This document shows, in pieces, positions 1-8,500 of a stretch of DNA of 64,000 nt. The position numbers and the translations under genes are program-made. The notes beneath the pieces were generated by a model that worked only from the letters and a program-made list of their open reading frames with translations, was not told the DNA's origin and did no database searches. Every line of letters starts with the position of its first letter. Within the stretch, counting starts at the first letter, position 1. The stretch spans positions 124,001-188,000 of the forward strand of contig JANQAI010000008.1 in NCBI GenBank assembly GCA_024707145.1. Direction: 5' to 3'. Origin of the DNA: Magnetospirillum sp. (GTDB lineage: Bacteria; Pseudomonadota; Alphaproteobacteria; Rhodospirillales; Magnetospirillaceae).

Positions 1-181
1 GCACGGACCAGGGGGATGGCGGGTTCCATGACGATCATGGTGAGACCATAGCGGCATTGGGTGTCAACTTTGGTCACGTTCTGTTCCAAAGCTGAGTGGT
101 GCGGTTCAATGCAACCATCAGGCTTCCTCGAAGCCTCACGCCATGCCAAAATCGGTCACATCGCGAGAAAGGGGCAAGCCG

Positions 182-1171
182 ATGCGTTACGAAAAGGCCG
201 ACAACCTGTTGCAACTTGCCCTTGAGATGCAGGCGGCACGCGGCGGACTGTCCTTGGCCGAGATCGAGGCCAAGTTCGCCGTCGGCCGCCGCACCGCCAT
301 GCGCATGCGGGACGCCGTGCTGCGCAACTTCCCCCAGGCCGAGGAGGTGGCGACCGACGAGCGCGTCAAGCGCTGGCGCCTTCCACCCGGCACCTTGGAC
401 CGGCTGGTGAACTTCACCGCCGAGGAACTGGCGGCGCTGGAAAGCGCCGCGCGGCTGATGGAGCACGACAACCGCGCCGACGAGGCGGCGACCATCGCCA
501 CCGTGCTGGCCAAGGTGCGCGCGCTGATGAAGCCCGAGGTGGCGCGCAGGGTGGAACCCGATCTGGAGGCGCTGCTGGAGGCCGAGGGCCTGGCCATGCG
601 CCCCGGCCCCAAACCGCGCATCAAGGTGCTGGTGCTGGAGGAATTGCGCGAGGCCATCAAGGCCTGCCGCAAGGTGCGCATCCAATACCGCAACCGCCGC
701 ACCCGGCAGGTCAAGGAACGCCTCGTCCACCCCTATGGTTTCCTGCACGGCCACCGGCACTATCTGGTCGGCTGGCACGAGAACCCCAAGGCCAACAACG
801 TGGCGCTGTTCAGCCTGCCCAACATCGAAGCAGTAGAACTGGCCGATGAAACCTTCGTCCGCGATCCCGGCTTCGACCTGAAAACCTTCGCCGTCCGCTC
901 GTTCGGCCTGTTCCAGGGCGAGGAGCCGTTCGAGACCGTGTGGCGCTTTGCCCCCGAGGCCGCCGCCGATGCCGCCGACTTCGTCTTCCACCCCACCCAG
1001 ACGCTGGAAACCCAGCCCGACGGCGGTCTGATCGTCCGCCTCACCGCCGCAGGCGATCTGGAGATGGCCTGGCACCTTTATGCCTGGGGCGACAAGGTGG
1101 AGGTTCTGGAGCCCCAGCGGCTGGTCGACATGGTGCACGGGCAGCGGATGGCGTGGCCGGCATTGCCTTGA
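182..1171 (+). CDS. WYL-domain transcriptional regulator
   Basis: Predicted DNA-binding regulator of about 329 residues. The first 60 residues hold a winged-helix-like HTH (RRTAMRMRD region), residues about 150-225 match a WYL ligand-sensing domain (YRNRRTRQVKERLVHPYG, then HYLVGWHE), and the last 90 residues match the WCX extension. WYL proteins usually sense nucleotides or other small ligands and often control stress, DNA-repair or defence genes; the target here is unknown. I chose ATG at 182 over the in-frame ATG at 143 because an AAGGGG-type ribosome site lies just before it and the protein then starts at the HTH. It converges with the small HTH gene at 1172, the two stop codons being adjacent with no gap. 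Function is inferred from domain pattern only. Confidence 0.88.
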   Translation: MRYEKADNLLQLALEMQAARGGLSLAEIEAKFAVGRRTAMRMRDAVLRNFPQAEEVATDERVKRWRLPPGTLDRLVNFTAEELAALESAARLMEHDNRADEAATIATVLAKVRALMKPEVARRVEPDLEALLEAEGLAMRPGPKPRIKVLVLEELREAIKACRKVRIQYRNRRTRQVKERLVHPYGFLHGHRHYLVGWHENPKANNVALFSLPNIEAVELADETFVRDPGFDLKTFAVRSFGLFQGEEPFETVWRFAPEAAADAADFVFHPTQTLETQPDGGLIVRLTAAGDLEMAWHLYAWGDKVEVLEPQRLVDMVHGQRMAWPALP

Positions 1172-1447
1172 TCAGGGCGCTTGCACCTTTGGCCTGTTGC
1201 GCGATCCGATCCGGCGGCCGCGGCGTGGGCCGGTCCAAGGCTGGGGAGTGGTAGTGCAGGCCCGCCAGCGATCGAGTTCGGCAATCATGTACAGCGCAGT
1301 GCCTGATGTCCCACCCTTGCCCCTGGTCGGGTTGGTGTATTTGGGGCCGACGCCGCGCTTGGCCCACGACTCCATCGTTCCCACGCAAACGCCAAGATAT
1401 TCCGCCGCTTCGCGCCGCTTGAGACTCTTCCCATCGCCATTCGACAT
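1172..1447 (-). CDS. Small AlpA/excisionase-like HTH protein
   Basis: A 91-residue protein whose N-terminal half (KSLKRREAAEYLGVCVGTME) is a typical MerR/HTH_17 helix-turn-helix as found in AlpA-like regulators and excisionases. The C-terminal tail is basic and not recognised. Such genes normally travel with prophages or integrative elements, but no integrase or phage gene is next to it. Upstream DNA (about 1465-1560) is clearly richer in A and T than the rest of the window, which suggests an acquired fragment. Start is the ATG at 1447. Its role as regulator versus excisionase cannot be told from sequence. Confidence 0.7.
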   Translation of the reverse strand: MSNGDGKSLKRREAAEYLGVCVGTMESWAKRGVGPKYTNPTRGKGGTSGTALYMIAELDRWRACTTTPQPWTGPRRGRRIGSRNRPKVQAP

Positions 1448-1744
1448 ATCACCCTCGCAATAACATCGAACTCCAGCGTCAAAAATTACAACGGAACACT
1501 ATATTTATATTTACGCTTCATCAAAAGAATAACCGCTTTTACCACACCTATTCTCTTGGCGTGGCAACGGCGTGACACCGGGGGCAGCAACCTGAAGGAG
1601 AAATTTAGGTTTTACAGGCGAATAGCCAGAACTTTGCTGGTTCTGTCGAAGAATTGGGCGCTCAGCCACAGCCTCCCAGAAAAACAGCCGCAGGACCTTG
1701 CGGTCCTGCGGCTGTTTGTGGTCCTCTTCAAGAACGGCGGGGGT
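1448..1744. other. AT-rich intergenic pocket
   Basis: About 300 bases between two minus-strand genes. The part near 1465-1560 is AT-rich (for example the TATATTTATATTTA stretch) and probably holds the promoter of the small HTH gene. The remainder holds the sseA terminator. The overlapping ORFs in the track look like shadows; I see no credible gene. Confidence 0.5.
1680..1720 (-). terminator. Rho-independent terminator after sseA
   Basis: A perfect 16-bp stem (AAACAGCCGCAGGACC at 1682-1697 with its complement at 1702-1717) and a 4-base loop. Read on the minus strand it lies after the sseA stop and runs into a T-rich tail (GGCTGTTTTTCT), as expected for intrinsic termination of the cysK-sseA transcript. 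Confidence 0.85.
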
Positions 1745-2602
1745 CTAGCCGACCACTGCCACCGCCTCGGGATGGTTGCCCCATTCGGCCCAGGACCCGT
1801 CATAGACGGCCACGTCCTCGCGGCCCAGCAGGTAGAGCGCCAGCGCCAGCACGCAGGCGGTGATGCCCGACCCGCAGCTGGCCACCACCGGCCGGGAAAA
1901 ATCCAGACCGGCGGCCTCGAAGCGCGCCCGCAACTCGGCGGCCGGCTTCATGGTGTGGGTGGCGGCGTCGATCAGGTCGGCGAAGGGCACGTTCAGCGCC
2001 CCAGGCATATGGCCCACATGCTTGACCGGCCAGGGTTCGGGTGCGGTGCCGGCGAAACGAGCGGCGGCACGGGCATCCACCACCTGCTCGCGCTTGCTCT
2101 CCAGATTGGCCTTCACGTCGGCGAAGCCGCGCACCAGGGTGGCGTTGACCTGGGGCAGGAAGTGGCGGTCGCGCGGCATGGGCGGCAAATCCTCCAACGG
2201 CCGCCGCTCGGCTATCCATTTGGGCAGGCCGCCGTCCAGCACCGCCACGTCGCGGTGGCCGAACACCCGGAACATCCACCACACCCGGGCGGCGGCGGTG
2301 GCGAAGCCCTGGCTGTCGTACACCACCACCTTGTTGCCGTTGCCCAGCCCGAGCCTGCGCACCTTGCTGGCGAACTTCTCCGGCGGCGGCAGCATGTGCG
2401 GCAGCGGATTGTTCGTATCGGCGATCTCGTCCACGTCGAAGAAGACCGCGCCGGGAATATGCGCGGACTCGTATTCCTCGCGGCCGTTGCGACCGGCCGC
2501 GGGCATGAACCAGCTGGCATCGACGACACGGACGTCAGGCGCGGACAGGTGTGCCGCCAGCCACTCGGTGCTGACGAGGGCATCCGGATTGGGATAGGTC
2601 AT
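1745..2602 (-). CDS. sseA: 3-mercaptopyruvate/thiosulfate sulfurtransferase
   Basis: Cytoplasmic rhodanese-family enzyme of 285 residues that moves sulfur from 3-mercaptopyruvate or thiosulfate to a thiol acceptor. It has two tandem rhodanese domains (about 8-130 and 160-280). The second carries the active loop CGSGITAC with catalytic Cys243; the CGSG(I/V)TA loop is typical of mercaptopyruvate sulfurtransferases. The track ORF begins at 2647, but that would overlap the end of cysK; ATG at 2602 follows a good GAGGGAAG ribosome site, so I use it. It lies 32 bases downstream of cysK on the same strand and the two probably form a cysteine/sulfur operon ending at the hairpin near 1700. Confidence 0.92.
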   Translation of the reverse strand: MTYPNPDALVSTEWLAAHLSAPDVRVVDASWFMPAAGRNGREEYESAHIPGAVFFDVDEIADTNNPLPHMLPPPEKFASKVRRLGLGNGNKVVVYDSQGFATAAARVWWMFRVFGHRDVAVLDGGLPKWIAERRPLEDLPPMPRDRHFLPQVNATLVRGFADVKANLESKREQVVDARAAARFAGTAPEPWPVKHVGHMPGALNVPFADLIDAATHTMKPAAELRARFEAAGLDFSRPVVASCGSGITACVLALALYLLGREDVAVYDGSWAEWGNHPEAVAVVG

Positions 2603-2634
2603 GCTTCCCTCGGAATTTGCTTGGTTGGCGCCGC

Positions 2635-3642
2635 CTACTCCAGCCAATCCGGGACGGGAAGGTTCCGCTCCTTCAGGAAGGCCGGGTTGAACAGCTTGCT
2701 CTGATAGCGGGTACCATAATCACACAGCACTGTCACCACCGTATGGCCCGGCCCCAACTTCCGTGCCACCTTCATGGCGGCGACCACGTTGATGCCGGAC
2801 GAACCGCCCAGGACCAGCCCCTCCTGTTTGAGCAGATTGAAGATCAGCGGCAGGGCTTCCTCGTCGGTGACCCGCACCTGGTCGTCGATGGGGGCGCCCA
2901 CCAGGTTCTTGGTGATGCGGCCCTGGCCGATGCCCTCGGTGATGGAGCTGCCTTCGGCCTTCAGCTCGCCATGGGCATAATGATTGTAGAGGGCCGAACC
3001 CATGGGGTCCGCCAGCACGATCCGGATGTCCTTGTTGTGCTCCTTCAGCGCCATGCCGGTGCCGGCCAGCGTGCCACCGGTGCCCACGGCGCAGGTGAAG
3101 GCGTCGACGCGGCCGCCGGTCTGGCGCCAGATCTCCTGGCCGGTGGTGCGATAATGGCCCAGGCGGTTGGCCACGTTGTCGAACTGGTTGGCCCACAGCA
3201 CGCCGTTGGGCTCGGTCTTGGCCAGCTCGCCGGCCAGGGTTTCGGAATAGCGGACGTAGTTGCCCGGGTCGGAATAGGGCACGGCCGGCACCAGGCGCAG
3301 GTCGGCGCCGATCAGGCACAGCATGTCCTTCTTTTCCTGGCTCTGGGTCTCGGGCATGACGATGACGCTGCGGTAGCCCAGCGCGTTGCCCACCAGGGTC
3401 AGGCCGATGCCGGTGTTGCCGGCGGTACCCTCGACGATGACGCCACCCGGCTTCAGCAGTCCCTTCTCCTCGGCATCCTGGATGATGGCCAGGGCGGCGC
3501 GGTCCTTCACCGAACCTCCGGGATTGAGGAATTCCGCCTTGCCCAGGATGGTGCAGCCGGTCGCCTCGGACGGGCCGTGCAGCTTGATCAGCGGGGTACG
3601 GCCGATGGTGTCGAGGAAACCGTCGCGAACGTCCGTCATCAT
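2635..3642 (-). CDS. cysK: Cysteine synthase A
   Basis: O-acetylserine sulfhydrylase, a PLP fold-type II enzyme that makes cysteine from O-acetylserine and sulfide. The PLP lysine is in NPGGSVKDR (Lys47 from the first Met), followed by the substrate loop VEGTAGNTGIGL and the phosphate-binding GTGGTLAGTG; GGSSGIN lies near the C-terminus. The 335-residue length is slightly above the family norm. The start has two consecutive ATG codons; either could be used. The upstream 60 bases are AT-rich and probably contain the promoter. It is the first gene of a two-gene unit with sseA. A cystathionine beta-synthase role is less likely because no C-terminal CBS domain is present. Confidence 0.93.
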   Translation of the reverse strand: MMTDVRDGFLDTIGRTPLIKLHGPSEATGCTILGKAEFLNPGGSVKDRAALAIIQDAEEKGLLKPGGVIVEGTAGNTGIGLTLVGNALGYRSVIVMPETQSQEKKDMLCLIGADLRLVPAVPYSDPGNYVRYSETLAGELAKTEPNGVLWANQFDNVANRLGHYRTTGQEIWRQTGGRVDAFTCAVGTGGTLAGTGMALKEHNKDIRIVLADPMGSALYNHYAHGELKAEGSSITEGIGQGRITKNLVGAPIDDQVRVTDEEALPLIFNLLKQEGLVLGGSSGINVVAAMKVARKLGPGHTVVTVLCDYGTRYQSKLFNPAFLKERNLPVPDWLE

Positions 3643-4002
3643 TAGTGTTCTTTCACGTTAAATTACACTTTAGTTAAGCATAACAGAGCATCCGGTCAGC
3701 GATCAAGCCGATTGGAAATGTACAATCTGAAAATGGAGAAGCCCCTGCCCACGGATGGCAACACCGCGTGCCAACGGTGTGGGAGGAGCGTAGGCATAAG
3801 CGCAAACAATACCCGGTCGCGCCCGAGGTATGCCAAAAGCCAGCGAGCTTCGGTCAAGGTTTTCGGCGGCAGGCTTCTTATCTAGCATATAAGAATGCCA
3901 GGTGGTCCGGTGCATCGGTAATGAGTCTCCCCGCCAATACCCCCTCCCCCTGACACAAGGGCTGGGACCGGCACCGAAGAACAAGGGTGTGCCGAGACAG
4001 GT
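3643..4002. other. Divergent intergenic region, cysK / hybrid kinase
   Basis: About 360 bases between divergent genes. The first 60 bases are AT-rich and suit a cysK promoter. A 7-7-7 inverted repeat lies at 3875-3895 (separate entry). The ORFs predicted here are short and have no recognisable features, so I see no gene. Confidence 0.5.
3875..3895. promoter_or_regulatory. Inverted repeat, possible operator
   Basis: Perfect dyad TTCTTAT-N7-ATAAGAA, about 110 bases before the TTG start of the hybrid kinase. Its symmetry and AT-rich context in GC-rich DNA fit a binding site for a dimeric regulator. No specific regulator can be assigned. Confidence 0.35.
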
Positions 4003-5850
4003 TTGCATGACCGCGAGCAGATATTTCGCGCCTTGCTGGGCACCATGGACCAGGGGTTCTGCATCGTCGAGGTCATCTTCGATGAGCTGGACCAGCCGGT
4101 CGACTACCGTTTCGTCGAGGTGAACGGGGCATTCGAGAGGGACACGGGACTGCAGGGTGCGGTCGGCCGGCGCATGCGGGAGATGCGCCCCGATCATGAG
4201 GAATCCTGGTTCCAAACCTATGGTCGCATCGCCCGCACCGGAGTGTCCGAGCGTTTCGAAAGCTACGCCGCGGCGCTGCGGCGCTGGTACGACGTCCATG
4301 CCATTCGCGTGGGCGCGCCCGAGTTGCACAGGGTCGCCATCGTGTTCGACGACGTCACCAGCCGCAAGGCGGCGGAAACCGCATTGCGGCAGAGCGAGGC
4401 GCGGTTCCGCATGCTGTTCGACAGCATGAGCGAGGGTTTCGTCATCGCCGATCTGCTGCGCGACGCAACGGGGCAGGTTTACGACCTGCGCTATGTCGAG
4501 GTGTCCCCGTCGTTCCAACGGCTGACCGGCCGCACCCCGCAGCAGGTGGTCGGACACACCACGCGCGAAGTGTTCGGAGAGGTGGAGGACCACTGGGTGG
4601 AAACCTGGCGCCAAGCCGGCCGAGGCATCCACTCGCGGACCGAGGGGTATTCCGGGGCACTCGGCCAGTGGTTCCAGGCCTCCACGACACCGCTGAGCGA
4701 GAACCGGATCGCCGTCCTGTTCACCGACATCAGCGAACAGCACCGCCGGGAACTCGGCCTGAAGGACGCACGCACCAAGGCCGAAGCCGCCAGCGCCTCG
4801 AAGAGCAAGTTCCTGGCCGCCGCCAGTCACGATCTGCGCCAACCGGTCCAGTCGCTGATCCTGTTCGCCCAGGTGCTTGCCTCGCGCCTGGCCGGCCATC
4901 CGGCCGAGCCGGTGGTGGCGAAGATGTCGGGAGCGCTGGACACCTTCACGGACTTGCTGGACAGCCTGCTCGACATCTCCAAGCTGGACGCCGGGCTGGT
5001 CGTCCCGGATGTGCGGGCGCATCCCGTCACCGCCATTCTGCAGGAACTGGCCGACGCCTACCAACCGCGCATGGCCGCCAAGGGCCTGCGCCTCAAACGG
5101 CATCTGACCGACGCCTGGGCGATGGTGGACGCCACCCTGCTGCGGCGCATCGTCAGCAATTTGCTGGACAACGCGCTCAAATACACACCGCAAGGCGGCG
5201 TCCTGCTGGCCTGCCATCGCGTCGGCGAAATGGTGCGCATCGAGGTGGTGGATACCGGCGTGGGCATTCCCGCCGAACACTTGGATGCCATTTTCGAGGA
5301 ATTCGTCCAGGTCGGCGAGATCGGGCGGGAACACAAACAGGGCATGGGATTGGGATTGGCGACGGTGAAACGGCTGGCCAATCTGTTGAATTACTCGCTC
5401 TCGGTGCGCTCGTGCCCCGGCCATGGCTCCCGCTTCACCGTCGACATCCCGCCCACCGCCGCCCGGGCGAACCCGGAGGCAGCACCCGCGGCCGACACCA
5501 TCGCCCGGCGCGTCCTGGTGGTCGACGACGACAGCACAATCGTCGAGGGGATGAAGGCGCTGCTGGAAGCCGCCGGCTACGAGGTGCTGACCGCCTCGCA
5601 GGCGGAGGAGGCCCTGACCCTGCTGCAGGGGGAGCGGGCACCCGACGCGGTGGTGACCGATTTCCGCCTAGGCGGAGCGTTTACCGGCATCCGGCTGATC
5701 GAAGAGGCCCGCCGCCGCACCGGCAGGAAGTTGCCTGGGCTGGTCATCACCGGCGACACCACGGTGCGGCCCGGCGCGGAAATCTCGGTCCTCCACAAGC
5801 CTGTACCGCCCGAACTGCTGACCAAGGCGCTGGCGGACATCTGCCATTAG
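4003..5850 (+). CDS. PAS-PAS hybrid sensor histidine kinase/response regulator
   Basis: Soluble 615-residue hybrid kinase. Two PAS domains occupy about 5-125 and 130-250, followed by a short coiled coil, a HisKA domain with phospho-acceptor His276 in AAASHDLRQPVQ, an HATPase domain (DNALKYTP N-box, VVDTGVGIP G1 box, GLGLATVKRL) and a C-terminal receiver from about 499 (VLVVDDDS, acceptor region VVTDFRLGG, HKP). The SHDLRQP H-box is typical of a subclass whose C-terminal receiver acts as an internal regulator. No membrane segments, so the signal is likely cytoplasmic (redox or small ligand). The start is a TTG; the nearby ATG at 4007 is out of frame. No output regulator is adjacent, so the partner is unknown. 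Confidence 0.88.
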   Translation: MHDREQIFRALLGTMDQGFCIVEVIFDELDQPVDYRFVEVNGAFERDTGLQGAVGRRMREMRPDHEESWFQTYGRIARTGVSERFESYAAALRRWYDVHAIRVGAPELHRVAIVFDDVTSRKAAETALRQSEARFRMLFDSMSEGFVIADLLRDATGQVYDLRYVEVSPSFQRLTGRTPQQVVGHTTREVFGEVEDHWVETWRQAGRGIHSRTEGYSGALGQWFQASTTPLSENRIAVLFTDISEQHRRELGLKDARTKAEAASASKSKFLAAASHDLRQPVQSLILFAQVLASRLAGHPAEPVVAKMSGALDTFTDLLDSLLDISKLDAGLVVPDVRAHPVTAILQELADAYQPRMAAKGLRLKRHLTDAWAMVDATLLRRIVSNLLDNALKYTPQGGVLLACHRVGEMVRIEVVDTGVGIPAEHLDAIFEEFVQVGEIGREHKQGMGLGLATVKRLANLLNYSLSVRSCPGHGSRFTVDIPPTAARANPEAAPAADTIARRVLVVDDDSTIVEGMKALLEAAGYEVLTASQAEEALTLLQGERAPDAVVTDFRLGGAFTGIRLIEEARRRTGRKLPGLVITGDTTVRPGAEISVLHKPVPPELLTKALADICH

Positions 5851-5882
5851 AACCGGATGCTTTCAGGTTGAATCCGGCTCTT
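5849..5882 (+). repeat. Short palindromic repeat, family 2 (copy 1)
   Basis: AGAACCGGATGCTTTCAGG followed by TTGAATCCGGCTCT. It matches elements at 40421-40449 and 59578-59611. The first bases overlap the TAG stop of the preceding kinase gene. The ends (AGAaCCGGAT / ATCCGGcTCT) can pair, so it may also act as a transcript end for the kinase. Confidence 0.6.
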
Positions 5883-5901
5883 ATCAATAAGTTATCGTAC
5901 T

Positions 5902-6522
5902 CTAGACGCCCCAGCGCGCCTTCAGCCCCTGACGTTCCAGCATCAGCCACTGCACGGCGATCACCGCCATGGAATTGGCGATGCGGCCGTCCTTGACCAT
6001 GGCATAGGCTTCGTCCACGGGGACGGTGAACACCCGGATGTCCTCGCCTTCGTGCTCCAGGCCGTGCAGGCCGTCGATCCTGCTGGCGTCGATGCGGGCG
6101 CAAAACAGCTGCACGGTTTCCGACGAACCACCGGGGGTGATGATGTACTTGCCGATATGGACCATGTCGGCGGCGGTGGCGCCGGCCTCCTCCTCGGCCT
6201 CGCGCAGCGCCACCCGTTCCGGCGTCTCGCCGTCCTCGATGATGCCGGCCACGCATTCCACCAGCCACGGATAGTCGCCCGCCGCCAGGGCGCCCACGCG
6301 GAACTGCTCGATCAGGGCGATCTGGTCGCGCACCGGATCGTAGAGAATGACCACCACCGCATGGCCGCGCTCGAACACCTCGCGCACGATGTCGCCGGTC
6401 CAGCCGCCGGCGAAGGTGCGGTGGCGCACGCGATAGACGTCGATGGCGAAATAGCCCTGGAACCTGCGTTCCCTGGCGATGATCTGGACGTCTTCGGCAA
6501 CGGAAAAGCGGGTTTCGGCCAT
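5902..6522 (-). CDS. Nudix hydrolase, ADP-ribose pyrophosphatase-like
   Basis: A 206-residue enzyme with a complete Nudix box (GX5EX7REXXEEXGX) at about 93-115, seen as GIIEDGETPERVALREAEEE. The sequence before it (VILYDPVRDQIALIEQFR) and the phrase ITPGGSSE after it are typical of the ADP-ribose/NDP-sugar pyrophosphatase branch (NudF/TrgB), which cleaves ADP-ribose to AMP and ribose 5-phosphate. The track ORF starts at 6615, but the extra residues would cross the divergent osmC-like gene; the ATG at 6522 gives the usual N-terminus. Exact substrate is not certain. Confidence 0.87.
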   Translation of the reverse strand: MAETRFSVAEDVQIIARERRFQGYFAIDVYRVRHRTFAGGWTGDIVREVFERGHAVVVILYDPVRDQIALIEQFRVGALAAGDYPWLVECVAGIIEDGETPERVALREAEEEAGATAADMVHIGKYIITPGGSSETVQLFCARIDASRIDGLHGLEHEGEDIRVFTVPVDEAYAMVKDGRIANSMAVIAVQWLMLERQGLKARWGV

Positions 6523-6596
6523 CAGGGGCTCCCATGGGAACGGGCGACGCACCACCTGTACTTCGCAACCGCATCCGAAGCAAGGAAGGAGGGCCC

Positions 6597-7058
6597 ATGA
6601 AGACCAGCGCAGCACCCCCCGGCGGCACCGTCGTCGTCGCCTCCAGCGGCGAGGGAAAGCTGTCCCAGGCGGTCATGGTCGGGCGCCACGTGCTGCGCGC
6701 CGACGAGCCGATCGCGGCGGGCGGCGATGACCTGGGACCGACGCCCCATGAATTGCTGCTGGCGGCCCTGGGAAGCTGCACCGCCATGACCGTGCAGATG
6801 GTGGCCAACCGCAAGGGCTGGCCGCTGGAGCATGTGGAGGTGCACCTGCGCCACGGCGCCCTGCCGCCGGAGAATGGCGGGCCGGGAACGCTGATCCTGC
6901 GCGACATCATCCTGGACGGCCCGCTGGACGAGGAGCAGCGGCGCAAGCTGCTGGAGATCGCGGAAAAGTGCCCCATCCACAAGACCTTGACCGGCGAGAT
7001 CAAGATCATCACCGGCCTGGTGGGACGGGGCAGCGTGGTCAGCGGCGGCGAGGAGTAG
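6597..7058 (+). CDS. OsmC/Ohr family protein
   Basis: A 153-residue OsmC-like protein. The two redox cysteines of the family are in place, Cys61 in GSCTAMTVQM and Cys125 in EKCPIHKTL, which form the peroxidatic pair that reduces organic hydroperoxides using lipoyl- or thiol-based donors. The spacing and sequence resemble the YhfA/OsmC branch more than Ohr, so the substrate is open. ATG at 6597 is preceded by a strong AAGGAGGG ribosome site. It is divergent from the Nudix gene, and its last 20 bases overlap the end of the convergent alpha/beta hydrolase gene. Confidence 0.88.
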   Translation: MKTSAAPPGGTVVVASSGEGKLSQAVMVGRHVLRADEPIAAGGDDLGPTPHELLLAALGSCTAMTVQMVANRKGWPLEHVEVHLRHGALPPENGGPGTLILRDIILDGPLDEEQRRKLLEIAEKCPIHKTLTGEIKIITGLVGRGSVVSGGEE

Positions 7059-7956
7059 CCCCGCAGATGAAGTCGCAGCATTCCGCCCAGGCGGCCTCGG
7101 CCTCGGGGAACAGGGGCGCGCAGGCCGGATAGCAATGGAACAGCCCCTTGCCGACGCGCAGGGTCACGTCCACCCCGGCCGCCTCGGCCCGCTGGGCGAA
7201 GACGCGGGAATCGTCCAGCAGCACCTCGTTGCCGCCCACGTGGATGAGCACAGGCGGCAGCCCCTCCAGCCGCCCGTGCAGGGGCGAGATCAGCGGGTGG
7301 ACGGCGTCGACCCCGCCCGCGTAATGGGCGCTGAACACCAGCCAGCAATCCCGGGGCGCCAACGCCTCCACCCCCAGGTTGGCCGTATAGCTGGCGCCGC
7401 CGCAGGTCAGGTCCGTCCATGGCGAGAGCGTCACCGCCCGTGCCGGCATCGGCCCACCCCGGTCGCGCAAGGCCAGCAGGGTGGCCAGGCTCAGCCCGCC
7501 CCCCGCCGAATCGCCCATGAAGACCACGTCGTCGCCCGCATGTCCCTGGGCCAGCAGCCAGCCATAGGCAGCCAGGGCGTCCTCCAGGGCGGCGGGAAAT
7601 GGGTGCTCGGGCGCCAGGCGGTAGCCGAACAGCAAGGCCGCCGTCCGGCTGCCGGTGGCGAACTTGGCGACGATGGCGCGATGCGAGGGGCAGTCGCCCA
7701 TGACATAGCCGCCGCCGTGGAAATACAGCAGGATCCGCCCCGGCTCGGCATCGGCGGGACGAATCCACTCGGCGGCGAGCCCGCCGATGGAAACGGGTTC
7801 CACCGTCACCCCGTCGGGCAGCCTGCCCAGCAGGCGCGCCCCCTTCTCCACCCGCCGGCGCCATTCGGTGATCGGGGTGGTGTGGTCAAGCGGCCGGCGG
7901 AGCAGATGGCGGTGCTTCAGCGCGAACAGGAACAGGCGGCTGCGCAGGCTGGGCAT
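7039..7956 (-). CDS. Alpha/beta hydrolase, HSL (GDXG) family
   Basis: A 305-residue carboxylesterase/lipase-like enzyme. It shows the oxyanion motif HGGGYVMGD (from about residue 80) and the nucleophile elbow GDSAGGGLS (Ser150), both signatures of the hormone-sensitive-lipase family. The C-terminal histidine is likely in GLFHCYP and the acid in the LLDDSRVFAQR segment. No signal peptide is seen, so it should act in the cytoplasm on short- to medium-chain esters. The ATG at 7956 follows a GAGGGGG ribosome site, 10 bases after the DUF2087 stop, so the two are probably co-transcribed. The natural substrate is unknown. Confidence 0.87.
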   Translation of the reverse strand: MPSLRSRLFLFALKHRHLLRRPLDHTTPITEWRRRVEKGARLLGRLPDGVTVEPVSIGGLAAEWIRPADAEPGRILLYFHGGGYVMGDCPSHRAIVAKFATGSRTAALLFGYRLAPEHPFPAALEDALAAYGWLLAQGHAGDDVVFMGDSAGGGLSLATLLALRDRGGPMPARAVTLSPWTDLTCGGASYTANLGVEALAPRDCWLVFSAHYAGGVDAVHPLISPLHGRLEGLPPVLIHVGGNEVLLDDSRVFAQRAEAAGVDVTLRVGKGLFHCYPACAPLFPEAEAAWAECCDFICGATPRRR

Positions 7957-7966
7957 GGCCGCCCCC

Positions 7967-8500
7967 TCAGGCCAGATGGCCGATGAGGGCGAGCGCGTCG
8001 GCCGGCGGCCGGCGTTCCACCCGCCGGTACTCGGCGCCATCACGGGTACGGTCGAGCCAACCGCCGTCCACCAGCTCGCGCCGGATCAGGACGTGGTCGC
8101 CGAAGCCGTGACGGGCCACCAGCAGCTCGTTGACCTGCTTCTCGCTCAGCACCCGGCGCGCCGGCAGGTGCGACCACATCACCCACAGGCACAACTGCCG
8201 CTCGCTGAACTTGGATGGCCAGCGGACCAGCCCGCCGGCGGGATCGAAATGGCGGGTGACGCGGCGGATACGGGTATAATCCACCGGCTGGGGCGGCGGT
8301 GCGGGCGGCTGGGCCAGCGCCTCGCGGGCAGCCGCCTGGGCGCGGAAATGCTGGAAATTGCGGCAGCCGGCCGAACGGGCCAGCATGTTCAGCAATTCCA
8401 CGTGGCCGGGCTGGTGGTCGCAACGGGCCAGCTCACCCTTGAGGGCGCGGGCCAGGGCCGAGATGTCCTCGGCATGAAACGGCAAGGGGATTCGGGACAT
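7967..8500 (-). CDS. DUF2087 domain protein
   Basis: A 177-residue cytoplasmic protein. The C-terminal half (from about residue 75) matches DUF2087, a winged-helix-like domain, with landmarks such as WPSKFSERQL, LSEKQVNELL and LIRRELVDGGWLDR. DUF2087 is found at the end of several regulators and small stand-alone proteins; a nucleic-acid-binding role has been proposed but not proven. The N-terminal 70 residues are charged and include a Pro/Ala-rich linker (ALAQPPAPPPQP). It is the upstream gene of a probable pair with the hydrolase. Confidence 0.75.
   Translation of the reverse strand: MSRIPLPFHAEDISALARALKGELARCDHQPGHVELLNMLARSAGCRNFQHFRAQAAAREALAQPPAPPPQPVDYTRIRRVTRHFDPAGGLVRWPSKFSERQLCLWVMWSHLPARRVLSEKQVNELLVARHGFGDHVLIRRELVDGGWLDRTRDGAEYRRVERRPPADALALIGHLA

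Noticed and set aside
1-38. Possible start of a divergent minus-strand gene (ATG at 38, reading MIVMEPAIPLVR)
   Set aside because: Only twelve codons are inside the window and there is no clear ribosome site, so it cannot be supported.
68-91. CTTTGG-N12-CCAAAG dyad upstream of the WYL regulator
   Set aside because: Six-base arms with a 12-base spacer are too weak to call an operator without other copies.
3703-5424. 573-residue minus-strand ORF
   Set aside because: Antisense shadow of the PAS hybrid kinase; its His/Gly/Gln-rich composition is typical of a reverse reading of GC-rich coding DNA.
5747-7864. 705-residue minus-strand ORF
   Set aside because: Overlaps the Nudix, OsmC and hydrolase genes in another frame; no domain is visible and composition is Arg/Gly/Ala-rich.
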